This document shows positions 41,041-63,760 of a stretch of DNA of 64,000 nucleotides, piece by piece (within the stretch, counting starts at the first letter, position 1; each line of letters begins with the position of its first letter). Location of the stretch: NCBI RefSeq assembly GCF_002775205.1, contig NC_036464.1:5048480-5112479 (forward strand), given 5' to 3'. The position numbers were made by a program, and so were the translations under genes. Source of the stretch: Xiphophorus maculatus (lineage: Eukaryota > Chordata > Actinopteri > Cyprinodontiformes > Poeciliidae). The notes below the pieces were generated by a model, which ran no database searches, had not been told where the DNA came from, and saw only the letters and a list, made by a program, of their open reading frames with translations.

Positions 41041-41434
41041 GAGAATCGGCGACATGCTCCACATCGTCCCAGACAAACTGGATCTACTGGAGGCTGACAA
41101 CGTATCAAACGCCTGTGGGAATGTGTGGGAACAATGTTTTCCACTGCTTAGACATTAAAACCATTTGGTAAAAGTAAAAATAAAAAGCTTTTTTGAACAT
41201 TTTAACTGTTCATTCCCAACCACGTGACTTTGGGAGAAAATCCATGCTGTCATCAGGTTTAATATGCATCATGATTAACGTTAATGCCTTCCGGGAGAAA
41301 CAAGAACAGACCAAACCGGTTTTAGGGTTAATGGAAACTATCGACTGCTAGGCAACATTATATAAACACAATATCTTTGTTCAGTCGGTCAAATAATCAT
41401 CTGTAGCATTATGGCTCATGTTGTTATCTGGATT

Positions 41435-41683
41435 AAGTAAATAATTTCTTACTATTGATGAAGTTCTTGCTCTATTGTCAGATAAATTAATTCATAACAA
41501 GACATTTTTTATGTTATAAATTAATTTTTCTGCCAATAGAAGTAGCACTTTTTCACAAATATTAAGAAATTATTGACTTAAAACAAGCCTCTAGATCTTG
41601 CTGGAAAGTTACTTTTAAGTAAGTTTTATCATATTTGCACTAGAAACCAGACCAAAAATACTTAAGACTGTGTTTTTGCAGTG
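41435..41683. mobile_element. Palindromic MITE family A, left-truncated
   Basis: Begins in the central palindrome (aataatttcttactattgat) and runs through the right arm to 'ctgtgtttttgcagtg'. The left arm is missing. Confidence 0.7.
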
Positions 41684-41850
41684 TATAGATTACAGCTGAG
41701 ATTATCAAGTCCCAGGAAAAGCAACCATCTGACCCGATTGAGGCTTATGTGACAAAAAAAATCAAGAGAATTTTACCAAAAATCGATAATTATGAACATA
41801 AATGTATGTTGCAGGACTGATTACTGTTGACATAACAGCCTTTGGGCTCA

Positions 41851-41887
41851 TTGGGTCATGTATTTGTGACCCAAATACATGACCCAA
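41851..41887. other. Perfect 16-bp hairpin
   Basis: TTGGGTCATGTATTTG at 41851-41866 pairs exactly with 41872-41887 around the loop TGACC. It is the longest perfect short-loop stem I found in the window. Confidence 0.65.
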
Positions 41888-41933
41888 TACATGAAAATGC
41901 CATTTAAGTCAACAAGAAAACTGTTTTGGTTTT

Positions 41934-42570
41934 AACTCAGAAATTGAAGTTGATTTAACAAGAGAAAAGTTGCCGAAATGTTTTTTAAGTTTATTAATCT
42001 TGAATTGTGAGTTTTAACTTGATGCTGCAATTTAAACCAGATAATTATTTCACAATATGCAAGAAAAAAAAACTGCCCTCGCCTGGTTGAAGAGCCACAT
42101 TTCTCTATTATTTTACTCACAATATGAAGTTAAAATAACTATTTGACTTTAGAATAATTAAAATTCTTGTTTCAAATCACATGAACAAAATCTCTGATTT
42201 GATAATGAATTTTATTAAACATCACAATGAATTTTGCTCAAAAACATTTAGTGTGAAGACATTATCCTCAAGCATTAAAATAAACACAAGAGTGAGATCA
42301 ATGTAGCACACTTCCATCTCAGGGTTCAGAAACATGTCGCTAAGCATTCTGGGAAATAGCTGCCACTCCTGTGTTTTTCTTCTTTCAAGCTTTTTAAGTG
42401 CTAACCTAAAAACTCTTGGAAGTTTGACAAAATTAATTAAAAGTTTACACAACGTACTATTGTAAGTTTATCTTTCATAAACTTACATTTAAGCTCAAAA
42501 TCTAAAACTCGCTGAATTTATTTGACTTAAAGAGAAGAAGAAAAACGCAGCTCAAATGTTTTACAGTGTA
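41934..42570. repeat. Dispersed repeat 'R4', copy 2
   Basis: Same landmark order as 38163-38640, extending to 'aaatgttttacagtgtag' at the right. Confidence 0.6.
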
Positions 42571-43689
42571 GAGGTATGGGCGACTCCAGGAAATGACTAT
42601 CAGTCTTTGTCCTCCTATATTGTATTCTGCTCTCCAGGAAGCTTTTTACTTAAATTTGTGCTTTGGTTGCTTCATACCAGCAACGCTCAAAGCGTTATTT
42701 CTAATCAAATATTTTCCCTCCACTGAATTAATGACAAAAACTCCTGAGCCAGCTCAACACGCCTGAGAATGTTTCTGGATCGAGACCCGCGGCTGTGACT
42801 CAACCGTCTCTGCTGTCAGAACGTGACTCACAACAGCTCAGTGTTTTATGTTTCCCAGCCTCCAGTTTCTGCTGATAAACGCCTGCGTGGACAGATGATG
42901 ATGTTATCCTGTCACAGAGAATGAAACGATAACAGACAAACAGGACGCTGGTTTTAGTTCAACCAAAAAGAAGATTTTGGGTCCACTACAAGCTGTTTAT
43001 CACATTACATCAAAAAATAAGATTAAATCGCATAAGAAAACTGAATAACAGTTGAGGAAATAAACATAATATTGTAGCCTTTCCTCTAGAACAAAAATTG
43101 ATAAAAAAAAAAAAACATAACTCTGTTTATTATCCAGCTGACATTCAGTTTTACTGGTTTAGCTCAATATGCCGTAACACAAATATTATAATATAATGAG
43201 CTTCAATAGTTACATCAGACCATTTTTCTCATTTTATTCCATCACAACCACATATTTCAATGTTTTTTATTAAGATTTTATGTGATGGACCATTAGAAAG
43301 TGGTACATAATTGTGAAATATAAGGAACATATATATTTTTTAATCCGTTAAAAGTCACGTATTCCACAACTGGCATTTAAGCAGAGTTGGTAACTATGAG
43401 TAACTTTTACATAAACAACTTTCTGGGTCAAAATGTACTCATAGGAGTATTTCCATTTCACTGTACCTTTTACTTGAGTAATATTTTTATAAAGTATCGC
43501 TACTCCATTTTTAGTAAAATTTCTGTATACTCTACGCGCTGTGAGAAGCTTTACTGAATGAAGAACAAATTAAAAATGCCTGAGCTGCAGACACACCTTC
43601 AGTTCAAGTGAAGCTTCTTGTTTGTGCACAAGCTTTGATGTAAATTTAGGAAGACATTTTATTTTGTTAGCCAACTTATTTCCATTATC

Positions 43690-43990
43690 TATCAGCTTAG
43701 AAAAATTGTTAAATCAGTACACTAATCATGTAATGAACTATATTTTTAATAAGTTCAAAGTGCTTCATACCATAAAACATAATATTATGAAATATATAAA
43801 CATTAAGTTTTGTCAAACGTCACAATCAAAGATCCTCAAGAAAATACACATTAAATATGTTAATCATTGTTCCAGTTATTATGAATCAAAGGCAACTCTA
43901 AACAGGTGGGTTTTTAAAAAAAAAAAATTGACTTAAATGAATTTGGTTTTGACAGTTTTCTGAAAGTTTGATTCCAGATAACCAAGACTA
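43690..43990. repeat. Dispersed repeat 'R1' fragment
   Basis: 'aagttcaaagtgcttcatac', 'ttaagttttgtcaaac' and 'caactctaaacaggtgggtt', ending near 'tttctgaaagtttgattcc', match the other R1 copies in order. Confidence 0.55.
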
Positions 43991-44489
43991 AACTCATGGC
44001 ATAAAATTTAATAGTACAGTATTTGATAGTATTCACATTCTCAATTAACAAATGTTAAAATGGTAGCTCTGTGGTCTGTGGTAAAATTCAAATGTTTATG
44101 GGGGGCTGCTGAAAGTCAGGGGGCTCTAAACAGCTCCTTAGTTCACTTATGCCTTGAGCCGGCTCTGCTGGAGGTCTTAAAAATAAAGAATAATTTCTAT
44201 TTACACTTTATGTGAGAAAGAAACTTGCGAGGGTGGGGCACCAAAACTGGTTAATAGCCCTTTGGCTCACATTATGCAAATAATGTGAAACGTCTTTTGA
44301 TGCCGTTTTAAAATTAACTGACTTGTTTTGATATAAACATATTTTACAAAGTGTTGCTAAAATAAAGACAAAACTGAGACCGAAAGAAAATAAGGAATGT
44401 TTACCAGCCGAAAGCAGAAAATATGTCAACAGAGACAGAAAGACCGAAACAGACAACAAATATGGTCATACCGGAACCAGGTAAGAGTA

Positions 44490-44600
44490 CCTGTTTCGCC
44501 CACTCCCTCCCCCTCCATCACCGTTTATGCAAATTAGAGTGACGTAAAGAGCTTCTCTCTTATAAATCTACTCTGTCGCGAGTGTTTTTGTTAGTTGAGG
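44490..44600 (+). promoter_or_regulatory. epcam: epcam core promoter
   Basis: A perfect octamer ATGCAAAT (44527-44534), a CRE/ATF-like TGACGTAA (44540-44547) and TATAAA (44561-44566) lie in line, preceded by a pyrimidine-rich CACTCCCTCCCCCTCC stretch (about 44500-44515). The spacing predicts transcription start near 44590, leaving a 5' UTR of about 280 bases with no upstream ATG. Sites are seen; their use is inferred. Confidence 0.7.
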
Positions 44601-44870
44601 GCGACAACAAACTCCACGGATTACAATCAGCAGGAACTGTGCTTGTTACCACACCTGTGCCGTGCTCGTGACTTTGCTCTTTTGTGCGTGCGCGCTCCCG
44701 GCGAAGTTTCTCTCCAAACTGGTTCGGCCGGTAGACACACCTGCGTCAGGAGGAAAAAGGAAGTATTGTTGAGCGCCTTCTTCATTCTTTGTCTGACCTC
44801 TGCGGACGACGGACGCTTCGAGAGACGCTTTTAATTGTTTTTAAAGTTTATTCTTTTGGAAACGATCACT

Positions 44871-46763
44871 ATGAAGGGTTTCATCCTCCTGGCCCTGGCT
44901 GTCTTTGCAGCTTTGCAAACCGTTGAATCTGCCTGTAAGTACCGTGAACTGATTGGGTGTAATAACACTTCTGTAGTCTCTTTTTTTAATTAATAGTATT
45001 TAATTTTACTTTTGGAGTTATTTTATGTTTTTTAATGTATGGAAACTATTGAAAACGTTCAGATCGGTAGAGGTGGGGGATGGGAGCTCCACCTCACTCT
45101 GGCGACTTAGTCAGTTTGCGGAAACCAACGCCCAGGTGTTAAACAAACCTGCCAGAGTACCTGTTGGTCCTACCGACTAGTTATTTAACAAATAGCAGGG
45201 GTTCAATAAGTGCAGGCTGTGGTGTTCACCTCAGATTAAATACAAATTTGTCTTGTTTCTTTGCTCAGGTAGTACATGTAGAACAATGAAATGGGTCAAC
45301 TGTGAGGGTGCAGCACCCCCATGTACATGTCAAATCACCCTTGATGACTCAAACAGACCAGCCATCGACTGTGAAAAATGTGAGTAAACTATACATGTTG
45401 TGATGCATGCGTGCTGCATGTGTTTGGTTGTGTTCTCATGTTTTTTTTCTTTTTTTATCGTCCACCTTTAGTGGTCTCAAAGTGCTTTCTGATGAAGGCT
45501 GAGATGTACAGAAGAAAAATGGGTCAAGACGTCCGTACTAACATCGGTGGAAAGCCACATGAAGACGCCATTATGGACAACGACGGCATCTACAACCCAG
45601 ACTGTGAGAATGATGGTAAATTCAAGGCCAAGCAGTGCAACAACACAGAGGAGTGCTGGTGCGTCAACAGCGCTGGTGTTCGCAGAACCGACAAGGGCGA
45701 TAAGAACATGAACTGCTCCAAGCTGGTGGAGACATAGTGAGTAAAACTCCTGCTGTTCTGACTCCAGGTGAATGTTAGAAGGTGATGTATTTAACTTTTT
45801 TTAATTTTTAATTCCTCTTCAGCATGATTCGTCTTGAGCTGACACACAAAGAACTTGAGTCTAACAATAAAGTGAATGTACAAGCTCTGGAAAAGTAAGT
45901 TTATGCAATGCCTCCACTCTTATTCAGACCTTGTTTATGACTAAACTTCCTAATGAAAACCTTTCCATCCTACAGTTCCGTAAAAAACCTCCTTCAAACC
46001 CGTTACCAGGTCGACGGGAGTCTGGTTAAAAATGTTCAGGTGAGAACTTCTAGCCAATGACTGGAGCAGTTTGCTTTGCCACATCTTAAAACAAGTTACA
46101 AACGTCATGAAAACGGATCCTCCTAATGAAACCTTTTTGTCTTAATTTTAGTATGACCCTGATGGTCGCTACATTGTGATCGACATAGAGAAGGAGAAAG
46201 GAGACCGTACCACTAACCTTGGCAACATGGCCTACTACATGGAGAAAGATGTAAGTTTCTAAGTCTCTGATACAGTTGAGTTGTTCTGAAGGGACCCTTG
46301 CTGACTTTCTCTTCTCTTGCAGCTGAAGGTCTCCCCTCTGTTCAATAACCAGACCAAGGTCCAGCTCAACGGGGGCAGCCAGAAACTGGACCTGAATAAG
46401 ATTGTGGTGTACTACGTAGATGAGGAGCGTCCAACTATCACCATGCAGTACCTGACTGGTGGCATCATTGCCGTCATTGTGGTCGTGGTGCTGGTTGTGG
46501 TCTTAGGCCTTCTGGCTCTGGTGAGTGCGCAGTTCAAGGTGAAAATGCCTAAATCTCCTGCATGAACCTATATGGAGCTCTAATCAATCTTTCTTTCCCG
46601 GTTTAGTTCTTTGTTAATCGGAAACGGCAGCAGCGCTACAGCAAGACTCAGGTAAAAGCAGCTTCCTGTACACTGTCACTGTAAAACTAGTTGCTCTGCC
46701 ATAGATTTTGTTTAACCTGCCTTTTTTTCTCTTCTAAAAATCCAGCAAAGGGAGCAGTCCTAA
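44871..46763 (+). CDS. epcam: Epithelial cell adhesion molecule (EpCAM)
   Basis: Nine coding exons: 44871-44934, 45269-45379, 45472-45736, 45823-45894, 45976-46039, 46152-46250, 46323-46520, 46607-46651, 46746-46763. All have AG/GT junctions and consistent phase, giving 311 residues, close to the mammalian length. Signal peptide [19 protein letters not shown]; small Cys-rich N-terminal domain ([18 protein letters not shown]); thyroglobulin type-1 domain in exon 3 with the CWCV signature; membrane-proximal domain in exons 4-7; membrane span [19 protein letters not shown]; basic tail [13 protein letters not shown] ending QREQS. The ATG is the first in the transcript and has A at -3. A multi-exon layout separates it from single-exon TACSTD2. 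Family role: epithelial surface adhesion and, after cleavage of the tail, signalling. Confidence 0.97.
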
Positions 46764-47053
46764 ATATAAAGCAGCAGGAAGTCTATGGAGAGGGAGAGTG
46801 CCATTTTGTTTTTAGTCTTTATTCAAGAAACTGAGATTTGTTTCCAGAAAACTTTTCTTTTTTTCTCTCTCTCTTATGGTTGCCTGTTTATTTATAACGT
46901 GGAAACTCTTGGCACAACATGTATCTGATCATGACTTTTTTTTTTCGTTTTTGAAAATGTGGTTGATGTAATGCATTTTAATGTTAGAATCTGTTCAAAA
47001 GCTGGAAATTTCTTATCATAGACTGTACAGTTTCTTATGATGTTTGACTTTTT

Positions 47054-47059
47054 AATAAA
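47054..47059 (+). terminator. epcam: epcam poly(A) signal
   Basis: AATAAA about 290 bases after the stop codon, followed within 40 bases by a T-rich stretch. It is the first canonical signal downstream. Confidence 0.75.
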
Positions 47060-47079
47060 ACTACTTTTAAAGTGTATTC

Positions 47080-50000
47080 TCGAGTTGAAGTGTTTGGTTT
47101 TTTTTAAGTGGCAATGTAAATTTATTTTTAGTGAGAATTTCTTCATTGTGTAACACAAACCACTTTGATCTCAAATGATTTGCGTGACTTGTTTACTTGC
47201 AGTTTCAGTGGAAGATTTTGAGCTCAGGTGAGGGTCACCTGGGTGTGGCGCCTCTGGCAGCTTTGTTTTCCATCCATAACGTCACTTCACTTCGAAAGCT
47301 GCTGTATTACTTGAATGTAAATTTTCTAAAGCAGTCTGAACCTAAAGCATTGTCATTTAATTAATTTACTAAAATATACTTGCGTACACTGTAGGTTTAC
47401 TTTTCCACAGTATACTGTTTACTGGGAATTTCTTGTCTTATCAACAGAACTGCTTTCTTTGCATGCTGAAGCAGTTGGTCTGGTTGCTTAAGTTAACGCG
47501 CCAAGAATTTATATAAGACGGAAATGGAAAATTCAAGCTCCACAGTCGTGAAACAAAAATGGCTCTGAGGTGGCAGGAGCAAAACTTTCCATAGAAGCTA
47601 AATTATTAAAACTTCCCAACAAAAGACCGTAAACAAAAACTGAACAAAGTATCTTAGTTGTGTACTGATGCCTCACCCAGTTTGTACCCTTCCGCCCGCC
47701 CCTCGTCTCCATAGCAACTAGGCCCCAAAAGCAGGTTTCGTAACTTGTTCAGGCAGGTCAGAGTGTCTTATATCTGCCCTCCCCCCAGCTCTCTGTGTTA
47801 CAGGAATGAGGGCGGGCATATCGCTGTCGGCACCTGTTGTAGGTATCGCACAACAGTTCCCTCTGCACCAATGAGGAGGAGGCAGGAAAATGACTGAATG
47901 TTATGGTTTCTGTGGCTTTACGTAGCTTTCCATAGGCTTTATGTGAATCACATTTACAGAAACCAGTTACGTGTTTATCCCTTTGTCCACAAAACACTAA
48001 AATATGTTCTACTGTCTCACACTGTGAAGAAAACATAAGTTTAAGGTATAAAAGTACATTGTCATTTTGTAAGATTTTTCACATTTTAGTTTTTTAAATA
48101 CCAGAATTTGCACTTAACTTTCCACTTTTCAGTCTGACATCATTTCTAAGAATTAAGGTGCTGTGATCCAACAGTCATTACTTTGGCAATCTCTAACATT
48201 TCCTTTTTTACACTTGAGTAATTTCTTGGGACAGCCACTTCTTGAGTAAAATAAAAAAGTAGTGCTACTTTTACCTGAGAAAAATTTTGAGTGAATTAAT
48301 ATTTAGTTTGAAGGCTATCCAATACATTGGGACTAAAAAAAAAGTTAAGCATGATTGAAGGCAGTTTGATGCTTTGAAATTGGCCTTTGTCTCCTCAAAA
48401 TGTAACCCAAGTTAGGGCTGAACAATAAGTCAATAACAATGTATACTGTGATAGACACATGATTAATATCAATAGAAAATATATCTGATGGGATATTCAA
48501 TTTATAGAATATTCACTGAACTTTAATCCAGAATCGCATAGCATTCTAGGAAATGTAGGCAGAGAAGGCTTTGCTATTCAACTTCTCACTGCAAGCTAAG
48601 CAAGATTGGTCTCATTAATTAACTCACTCACTCTGTGGTTACCTAGCAACAACCTGTGGAGTAACCAGCTGGCGCAGCAACAGTTTAAGGTTTTGACACC
48701 ATGACTCATAACTGCTTAAAAATAAATAACTGCCCTAAAAAGCAACGTCTCAGTCAAATACTTAGAATAAATTTCTACAAAAATTGCTCTTTTTGTTTAT
48801 TACATCTCTTCGCTGATGATAAAATGTTATATTCCTATTCTGTGCATAAACAGTTACATCTTCAGTGTACTTTGACTTCATCCAATCTGATCTATCTAAG
48901 CTCCAATTGATTGCACATGCTGACAAAATAAAGAGCATGTTGTTTGGACTATTGACAATCTTTCTATATAAAACTGAAACTGGTTCCACACTCATTAATG
49001 TCCAAATTATGAATAGTATCAATCATATTTGCCACATCACAAATTGATATTTCACAGATTAATGGTTTGGTTCTTACAAATAAATCAGAAAGCACATTTT
49101 CCCTAGATGCAGAACAACTTTGAATTCAGGTTAAACTGGACCTGAGGTATTTAAACTGTTTACAGTGACAAACAAAGTCCTATGTTTGGTATTCTGCTTT
49201 AAAGAACATGTATTCCATCAAGAATACTCAATTTCTTACAGATTATAATACAGAACCGGTCTAAGGTATAGCCCAGACACCACAACTGCAATACTCTCAC
49301 TTTAAAAAAACTAAATTGAGCTTTACGTTTCATTCTCTGTGAAACCTAAAGACAATAAGACTCGCCCATACAAGACTGTGCCCGCACAGTCTTTGACACA
49401 AGTGAGTCAACCGATTCCAGTTATTCTCTTACTCAGAAAGGCCTGAAGGCAGTAGGGGATTAAAGTTTACCGCTCTGCTGGCTGTTCAGTAACCAGGAAC
49501 ACAAAACAAAACCTACTCTACACTTTGGATATAACCAGCTCAGCAAACCTGAATCTCTTATGAGTTTTCTTATGGTTTAGAAAACAGCCGCATACCGCTT
49601 ATGCTGAACAAGTGTCTACATTTTATTTCCTGCTTTCATTTGGTTTCACTTCCTGTTGAGGGACTGCACCCTATAGCTCATGTCAAAGTCCTTAGTGCTT
49701 TGTGATGATCACTTTTTCAATAACACAAGACCCAGGGAAAATGTTAAAGGAAAAGCATAGTCTGCAAGGAGAAAAATAAATGTTTTCTAACTTTAACTCT
49801 GAACAAAATGATCATTCTGTTGTTCCTGAAGCATATTCTGAGCAGATACTGCAGCAGATAATTGAATATTTCACCAAACACCTTTCACATGAAGACATAA
49901 GAACCTAACTTCGTACAAAAGTTCCCAGGGGCTGGTTAAAAAAAAAGAGTTAGCAACTGGTAAATTCAAGATGACAGCCATTTTTCAAGCCAGCCAACAT

Positions 50001-50860
50001 GGTTGTAAGAAAAACAGAATTTTGCACTAAAATCGCTAATTAGACTAATGTATTTGGTGTCACATTTTTAACTGAAGAAAAAAAAGTTTGGTTGATATTA
50101 TTCAAAATGGCTGCCAATGTTGTAATGAAAAATATGTCTTCCATAAAATTGGCAGTAGTTATTACCAGAAGCGAACACAGCTAACCAAAAAGTTAGGTCC
50201 ACTAATTCCTAATTCACTAAACAAGAACGCTAAACTACTAAAACACATAAAAAAATTAGCAGAAGCTAACACCAAACCGCTACATTTTGGCACTCCTAAT
50301 GCTAAACCGCTACACATCTAAATAATTAAGCTAACGCTACATTGCTAAAAACATTTTAAAAATTGCATGAGCTATCTCCAAATTGCTAAAGACATGAAAG
50401 ATTTGCAGAAGCTAACGTTAACCATTAAGACAACTCCTTTAGAGTCCATTTCATACATTTTCATCTCCTACCAGTTGGTGTGAGATTCACAGACAGCAAA
50501 GTCCTTTCAGTTTCGGTATCTGATTTAGCTACATATATTACTTTGGATTTGTATGCAGAGCATTATCATATGTTGCACACTTTATAATAGATCAGTATGG
50601 TTTTGAGGCTTTCTTTAATGAAGACAACTGTTAACAGCCGTTACATCTCTGAATTTCTGTTGGGCTGCTTCATGTAAACAAATATTTACAACCTGGCTTA
50701 AAAAACAAATTATTAATAAATATTGTTCAGATAACTTATTCTACCTTAATTCACTTCTTCGAGTACACTAATTATAGCTGCACTATTCTGTACCTCAACA
50801 TCAACTGTAACGGTTCAATCATAAGCTGCTAGCTAGCTTACTGAAACTATAATATGTAAC
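47080..50860. other. Intergenic between epcam and plekhh
   Basis: No gene recognised. A GC-richer patch at about 47640-47900 contains 'gtctccatagcaac', close to an RFX X-box. A partial R2 repeat is at about 48310-48410, followed by 'tagggctgaacaataagtca' (48414), which resembles a decayed transposon end. The rest is AT-rich and featureless to me. Confidence 0.5.
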
Positions 50861-51755
50861 TAGGCCTGTCACGATAGTAAATTTTGCTGAGCGATTAATT
50901 GTCTCAAAAATTATTGCGATAAACGATAATATTGTTTGAAGACCTTTTTACACTGATTTAATGGAAATGACGTAATAATGCATGCAATTTCCTGCCAAAG
51001 ATAGATGTTTTCAAAAGAATATTTAACACTGGAGCTGATAAACAAAATAAACAAAACAACCAAAAACAAAAATAAGATGGTCTCCATTAACAAAAAACGC
51101 ACTTGAAAAAAAAATTAAACAACATAAAGTAAAAGTGGAAATAAATACTGCATTCGACCTAAAGACTGCAGATTATGACGTCTGTATATTATGTTGCCCT
51201 TCAGTAATAATTAGATTTAAATAGAGAAGATGGGCACATCGACTACCTGATGCAATAGTTCACACCACACGGTTTTTTGCTCCTATTTTTCCCCTTATGA
51301 CAATCTTAGAAAGTTGGTCTTTCTAAGACTGTGTGGTGTGTTACGATAGGTAGATCATCGTCTGATCCAAATCAGGGGTTTTCCCCCGACTGGGAGCCTT
51401 AACTACACCTGTTGAATGTGACAGGTAGCCAATCAGAAAGTGTGGATTCTCAAACAGAGGGGAATCCCAAACAGCTGACACGGCGCAACCCGAAGTCCAG
51501 CAGACATCGGAGATGATATGTGGAAACAACATTAATGTTTATTCAACATGCAAAGAATATAGAAATGACAAGGGGAGGAGTTGGAGCGAAATTGGGTCAG
51601 CGGAGAGCACCGGAGTTGAGCCTTTATTTCATTCAGTGTCATTAACAGAAAGAAAAAAAGACCGGAAGAGACGATAATGCCGATAATTAAAATGACGTCG
51701 ATAGTTTTAATTTAACGTACGATTAATTGATTTATCGTTTATGGCGACAGGCCTA
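50861..51755. mobile_element. Non-autonomous hAT-type transposon with 8-bp duplication
   Basis: Perfect 10-bp terminal inverted repeats TAGGCCTGTC / GACAGGCCTA. Exact 8-base direct repeats TATGTAAC flank it (50853-50860 and 51756-51763), the length typical of hAT elements. Sub-terminal 'gcgattaatt' is also mirrored. The 895-bp interior contains nested inverted repeats (51261-51270 with 51331-51340; 51304-51313 with 51319-51328) and no transposase. Intact ends and perfect duplications suggest fairly recent insertion. Confidence 0.9.
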
Positions 51756-51763
51756 TATGTAAC

Positions 51764-52865
51764 TATTACACACTCAGCGATAAACGGCCAACTTTCCCTA
51801 CATTAGTATGGACTTCTACAATACCTGTACCTTACTATAATTGAATTAATTTATATTTACCTGTTAGCAGATATGAGAGCAACTCAATGCTAATCACCGG
51901 CCGTTAGAGCTGAATTTCCGTTGGAGTGTTCTGTGTTCGATACGCCCTCTGATGGCGAACTGCTGCAACTACATGATTACTCCCAGGCTTACAGCTCGAT
52001 GAATAATTTCTACAGTAAAACAGAACAATCTTCAACTTAAATTAAATAAATGAAGGAATTCTGTCACACAAAAACAAATGATGTGACATAAAGTTCAATC
52101 AAGTCATGAAAATCGGTACCATTTTATAGCAATAATAATTGGTTTAAAAGGCTCAGAAATGGTGGCCATCTTGACAATTGGCCAAATTCAACTGGTTGAT
52201 GGGAAATATAAAAAACATACAAGTAAGCGTCCAAGTGTTTAAGCAAGTAAGCATCCGAATGCTTAAGCTTGCATCTACACTTCAAAGATTTTTACAGTAA
52301 TATGCTGCACTAAGAACTGTTCTAGTAGTTCTGAAGTTGAGCTGTTGGGAAGAATAAAATGTCCTTCCCAGAAAGAACTTTGCTTTTGTTCTTGAAGCCT
52401 GGAGTAAAAAAAAAACAAACTCTGTTCTTTAATTCAATGATAAAAACAAACTTTATTTATCCCAACTCATAAACTCACATCATCCATGTATTTTCAAGGA
52501 GTCGTGGATGATGATGATGATGATGTGGGCAGGTTTGGTAAGAAATCTGGGCAGAGAGATGCTGGAGTAGGGGATGAGATGGTTTGAACTTCCTCCTTCT
52601 GCTCTTTGTCCAGCTCTGCATCCATAAAACCTCATTGTCGACTCTAATTAGCGTTACTCAACTGCTCTCGGTTGTAAAAACAATACCTTGTTGCAACAGT
52701 AATACACCATAACAAAGCTATTCCAACATGTTGCTGTCATGAACACAGAAATTTTAGAAATTCTTGCAAAGCGTTTGTCACAAAGTATTAACTTAAATAT
52801 TTTCTAATTTTTCTTCTGTAAAGCATGTGAAAACAGCTCTCTGGATAAAAAATATGATAAAAATC
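51764..52865. other. Intergenic, nothing coding recognised
   Basis: AT-rich. Includes a short (GAT)n run near 52509-52525. TTTATT at 52452-52457 (AATAAA on the minus strand) is a possible distal poly(A) signal of plekhh. Confidence 0.45.
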
Positions 52866-52871
52866 TTTATT
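52866..52871 (-). terminator. Candidate plekhh poly(A) signal
   Basis: AATAAA on the minus strand 385 bases past the stop codon. 52452-52457 is an alternative. Confidence 0.35.
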
Positions 52872-53255
52872 GATTGGTAGACAGATGAGTTTTTTAATGC
52901 TTAGATTTAACTTTAGCTGCAATTGTTGCATCTTTTTTACCTGTATTCAAAACAAATAATAATAAAAATGGCAAAAACAGACTTTAAATAAAATTTTACT
53001 GAAGGAAATAAACCAAACTCACTGTGACTGATGAGCAGTTTAGGAACAATGTTAATAATAAATAGCATTACCTTCCTCATCACAAGCAAAAATATACTTA
53101 GAATAGATGCTAAAATCTTTGCTAGCCAAGAGAGGTCTGGTTTCCACTTTTTAATATTAAAATATACCAAACAGATCACTTTTGCAGCATGAACTGAAGT
53201 GACATTCTGTTTGCAGAAATAACGGAGTCGGAGCTTGTTTTTCTAGCTGAATGCG

Positions 53256-63760
<10,505 letters not shown>

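Larger units (their letters stand above)
36500..44480. other. Shared upstream region between divergent genes
   Basis: About 8 kb without a recognisable gene. It contains repeat copies (36930, 38163, 40275, 41435, 41934, 43380, 43690), a 16-bp hairpin (41851), a palindromic AAACCGGTTT (41313-41322), two TGACTCA sites (42796, 42824) and a pyrimidine-rich tract (39540-39720). Stretches not listed separately show nothing I can identify. Confidence 0.6.

Noticed and set aside
44595..44834. Open frame upstream of epcam
   Set aside because: It begins at TTG, not ATG; the stretch is the epcam 5' UTR, which has no upstream ATG.
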